A stretch of DNA of 57,275 nucleotides from DASZMJ01 sp035551935 (lineage in GTDB: Bacteria; Planctomycetota; Planctomycetia; Isosphaerales; Isosphaeraceae), in the NCBI GenBank assembly GCA_035551935.1, contig DASZMJ010000411.1, forward strand, positions 1 to 57,275, given 5' to 3'. The position numbers and the translations under genes are program-made. Positions 56,154 through 57,275 of this stretch are shown in pieces. The first letter of the stretch is position 1, and each line of letters begins with the position of its first letter. The notes beneath the pieces are model-generated. The model did not search any database and had not been told where the DNA came from. It saw nothing but the letters and a program-made list of their open reading frames with translations.

Positions 56154-57040
56154 GGGAAGCCCCCCGCCGCCGCCGTGGTCGACTTCGACCTCGCCGACGC
56201 TCGCCGACGGGCGGCCACGACCGACACGTCCGGGGTCGCCGCGTGCTGCTCGGCCGCGTGGACGGTACTCCGCCAGCCCGCCTCGAGCAACGCCCCCCGC
56301 GCCACCTTCAGCGCCAACGCGGGCCGGTTGCACTGCCGGCTCAGATGGAGCAGGACGACGTGCTTGACCGTCCCCGGCCGCGACCGCCCGAGCACCGCAG
56401 CGACGAGTCCGGCCCCCTGTTCGTTCGACAGGTGGCCGCCGTCGCCGAGGTTGCGCCGGATGAGGTGGGGCGAGCGGCCGGAGCGGAGCTGCATCGGCAC
56501 GTCGTGGTTGAACTCGACGCCCAGGAGGTCGACGTCGGCGAGCGCGTCGGCCATCGGCTCGGACCAGCAGCCGGTGTCGGCCACGTAGCCGATGGCGCTG
56601 GCCCTCCCCCGCCGGCTCGCGGCGGCCTCGACGCGGAAGCCGAAGGTCGGCCCGCCGTCGTGGCTCAGCTCGACCGGCTCGACACGTGCCCCGGTCGGCA
56701 GCAGGAACGGCCGCTCGTCGTAATGCCGGACCAGGCCCCCCCGGTCCAGCGTGGCGAACCCAGCCGACCAACCCAGGGTCCGCCGGTGCCCCTCGTGGCA
56801 GTAGAGCGCGACCCCGCGCCTCGCCATCTCGGCGAGGGTCGCGTCGCGGACGTGGTCGCCGTGCGTGTGCGTCAGGACCGCCGCGCCCAGCGTCTCCCAC
56901 GACCCGCCGACGCTTGCCAGCCGCTTCGCCAAGGCCCTCGGCCCCAGTCCCAGGTCGATCAGGACCCCCGCGCCCCCCGCCTCGACGACGGCCGCGTTCC
57001 CCCCCGACCCGCTCGCCAAGACCGCGAATCGGACCGCCAT
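56141..57040 (-). CDS. MBL-fold metallo-hydrolase (YycJ/WalJ-like)
   Basis: This 299-residue protein has the metal motif HTHGDH at 58-63. LASGSGGNAAVVEAGG and VEFNHD followed by LLHLSRQCNRPALAL are the marks of the YycJ/WalJ group. In Firmicutes the family is linked to the WalK/WalR system and DNA metabolism; the role here is unknown. GAGGG precedes the ATG at 57040. The last 15 residues are Thr/Ala-rich. Confidence 0.87.
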   Translation of the reverse strand: MAVRFAVLASGSGGNAAVVEAGGAGVLIDLGLGPRALAKRLASVGGSWETLGAAVLTHTHGDHVRDATLAEMARRGVALYCHEGHRRTLGWSAGFATLDRGGLVRHYDERPFLLPTGARVEPVELSHDGGPTFGFRVEAAASRRGRASAIGYVADTGCWSEPMADALADVDLLGVEFNHDVPMQLRSGRSPHLIRRNLGDGGHLSNEQGAGLVAAVLGRSRPGTVKHVVLLHLSRQCNRPALALKVARGALLEAGWRSTVHAAEQHAATPDVSVVAARRRASARSKSTTAAAGGFPWEV

Positions 57041-57216
57041 CGTCCCTCGTCCCTGGCCGTTCTTTCCGTTACGCCTAGTGTACGCCGGTCGCCTCTCCTG
57101 GGCAAGGTCGGCTCGGGAAGCGGGGTTGATGATCCGTCTTCCCCCTCTCCCTCGTCGCAGGCACGCTCCGCGGGCCGTCCGCCACCCCATAAGAACGGCC
57201 TCGGGTCGCCGACAGA

Positions 57217-57257
57217 ACGCGGAGCGCGCCTGCTACGGTAGCAGGCGCGCTCCGCGT
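57217..57257. repeat. Near-continuous palindrome, 20-bp arms
   Basis: The arms around position 57237 are perfect over 20 bp each with a 1-nt loop and contain GGAGCGCGCCTGCTAC. The right arm and its flank (CGCTCCGCG, GTCCGCCA) recur in degenerate form just before it, near 57163-57187, so a second unit lies in tandem. The window ends inside this repeat tract. Confidence 0.8.
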
Positions 57258-57275
57258 GCCGTCCGCCAGGACCCA

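Overview
The window is very GC-rich, with dense, mostly minus-strand genes of typical planctomycete type: a PEP-CTERM sorted protein, a Uma2 family protein, a PhyH dioxygenase, several secreted proteins without a recognised family, and many interspersed palindromes. Gene content and repeat style point to the family Isosphaeraceae (Planctomycetota). That placement is inference from gene content, not from a marker-gene tree.

Layout. 1-900 is a non-coding repeat element (element A) plus a 29-bp-arm palindrome. An AT-rich orphan gene (965-1402) lies just downstream of the 3' end of a tRNA-Ile(UAU). 1575-10438 holds housekeeping and accessory genes: a GT87-like membrane glycosyltransferase beside a decayed oxidoreductase fragment, Lon protease, an M50 site-2 protease coupled to a small protein, a PhyH dioxygenase, DapF, a Uma2 protein and a DUF374 acyltransferase.

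10514-24551 is a large minus-strand cell-surface polysaccharide cluster. Transcribed from high to low coordinate it is: GT2, DUF362, GT2, Gfo/Idh/MocA, polysaccharide deacetylase, methyltransferase, flippase, methyltransferase, [IS5 insertion], GT4, GT4, MsbA-like ABC exporter. Eight of its junctions are translational overlaps: six 4-bp ATGA or GTGA overlaps plus one of 7 bp and one of 16 bp. A 906-bp IS5-family element sits in the centre of a 32-bp-arm palindrome between the second methyltransferase and the first GT4.

24766-31854 holds a secreted TPR protein, a polyprenol-phosphate mannosyltransferase-like GT2, an Old Yellow Enzyme, a nucleotidyltransferase-fold protein and a large secreted protein. 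31990-33850 is non-coding: element B, homologous to element A, followed by a dead IS630-type transposase. 33912-37519 encodes two GT4s, Hpt and a PEP-CTERM protein.

37805-57040 is mainly core metabolism: an ANTAR response regulator, a MaoC hydratase, a PEP-hydrolase/UPF0261 pair, a polyprenyl synthase, MoaC, a GT39-like enzyme, FtsH, IleS, purine nucleoside phosphorylase, a second Gfo/Idh/MocA, an APC transporter, an LpxH-like hydrolase and a YycJ-like MBL-fold protein.

The best candidates for something undescribed are the paired multi-core elements A and B, the hairpin families scattered between genes (one with an apparently inverted loop), and the DUF362-containing polysaccharide operon. 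Everything here was read by eye; no searches or folding programs were run.
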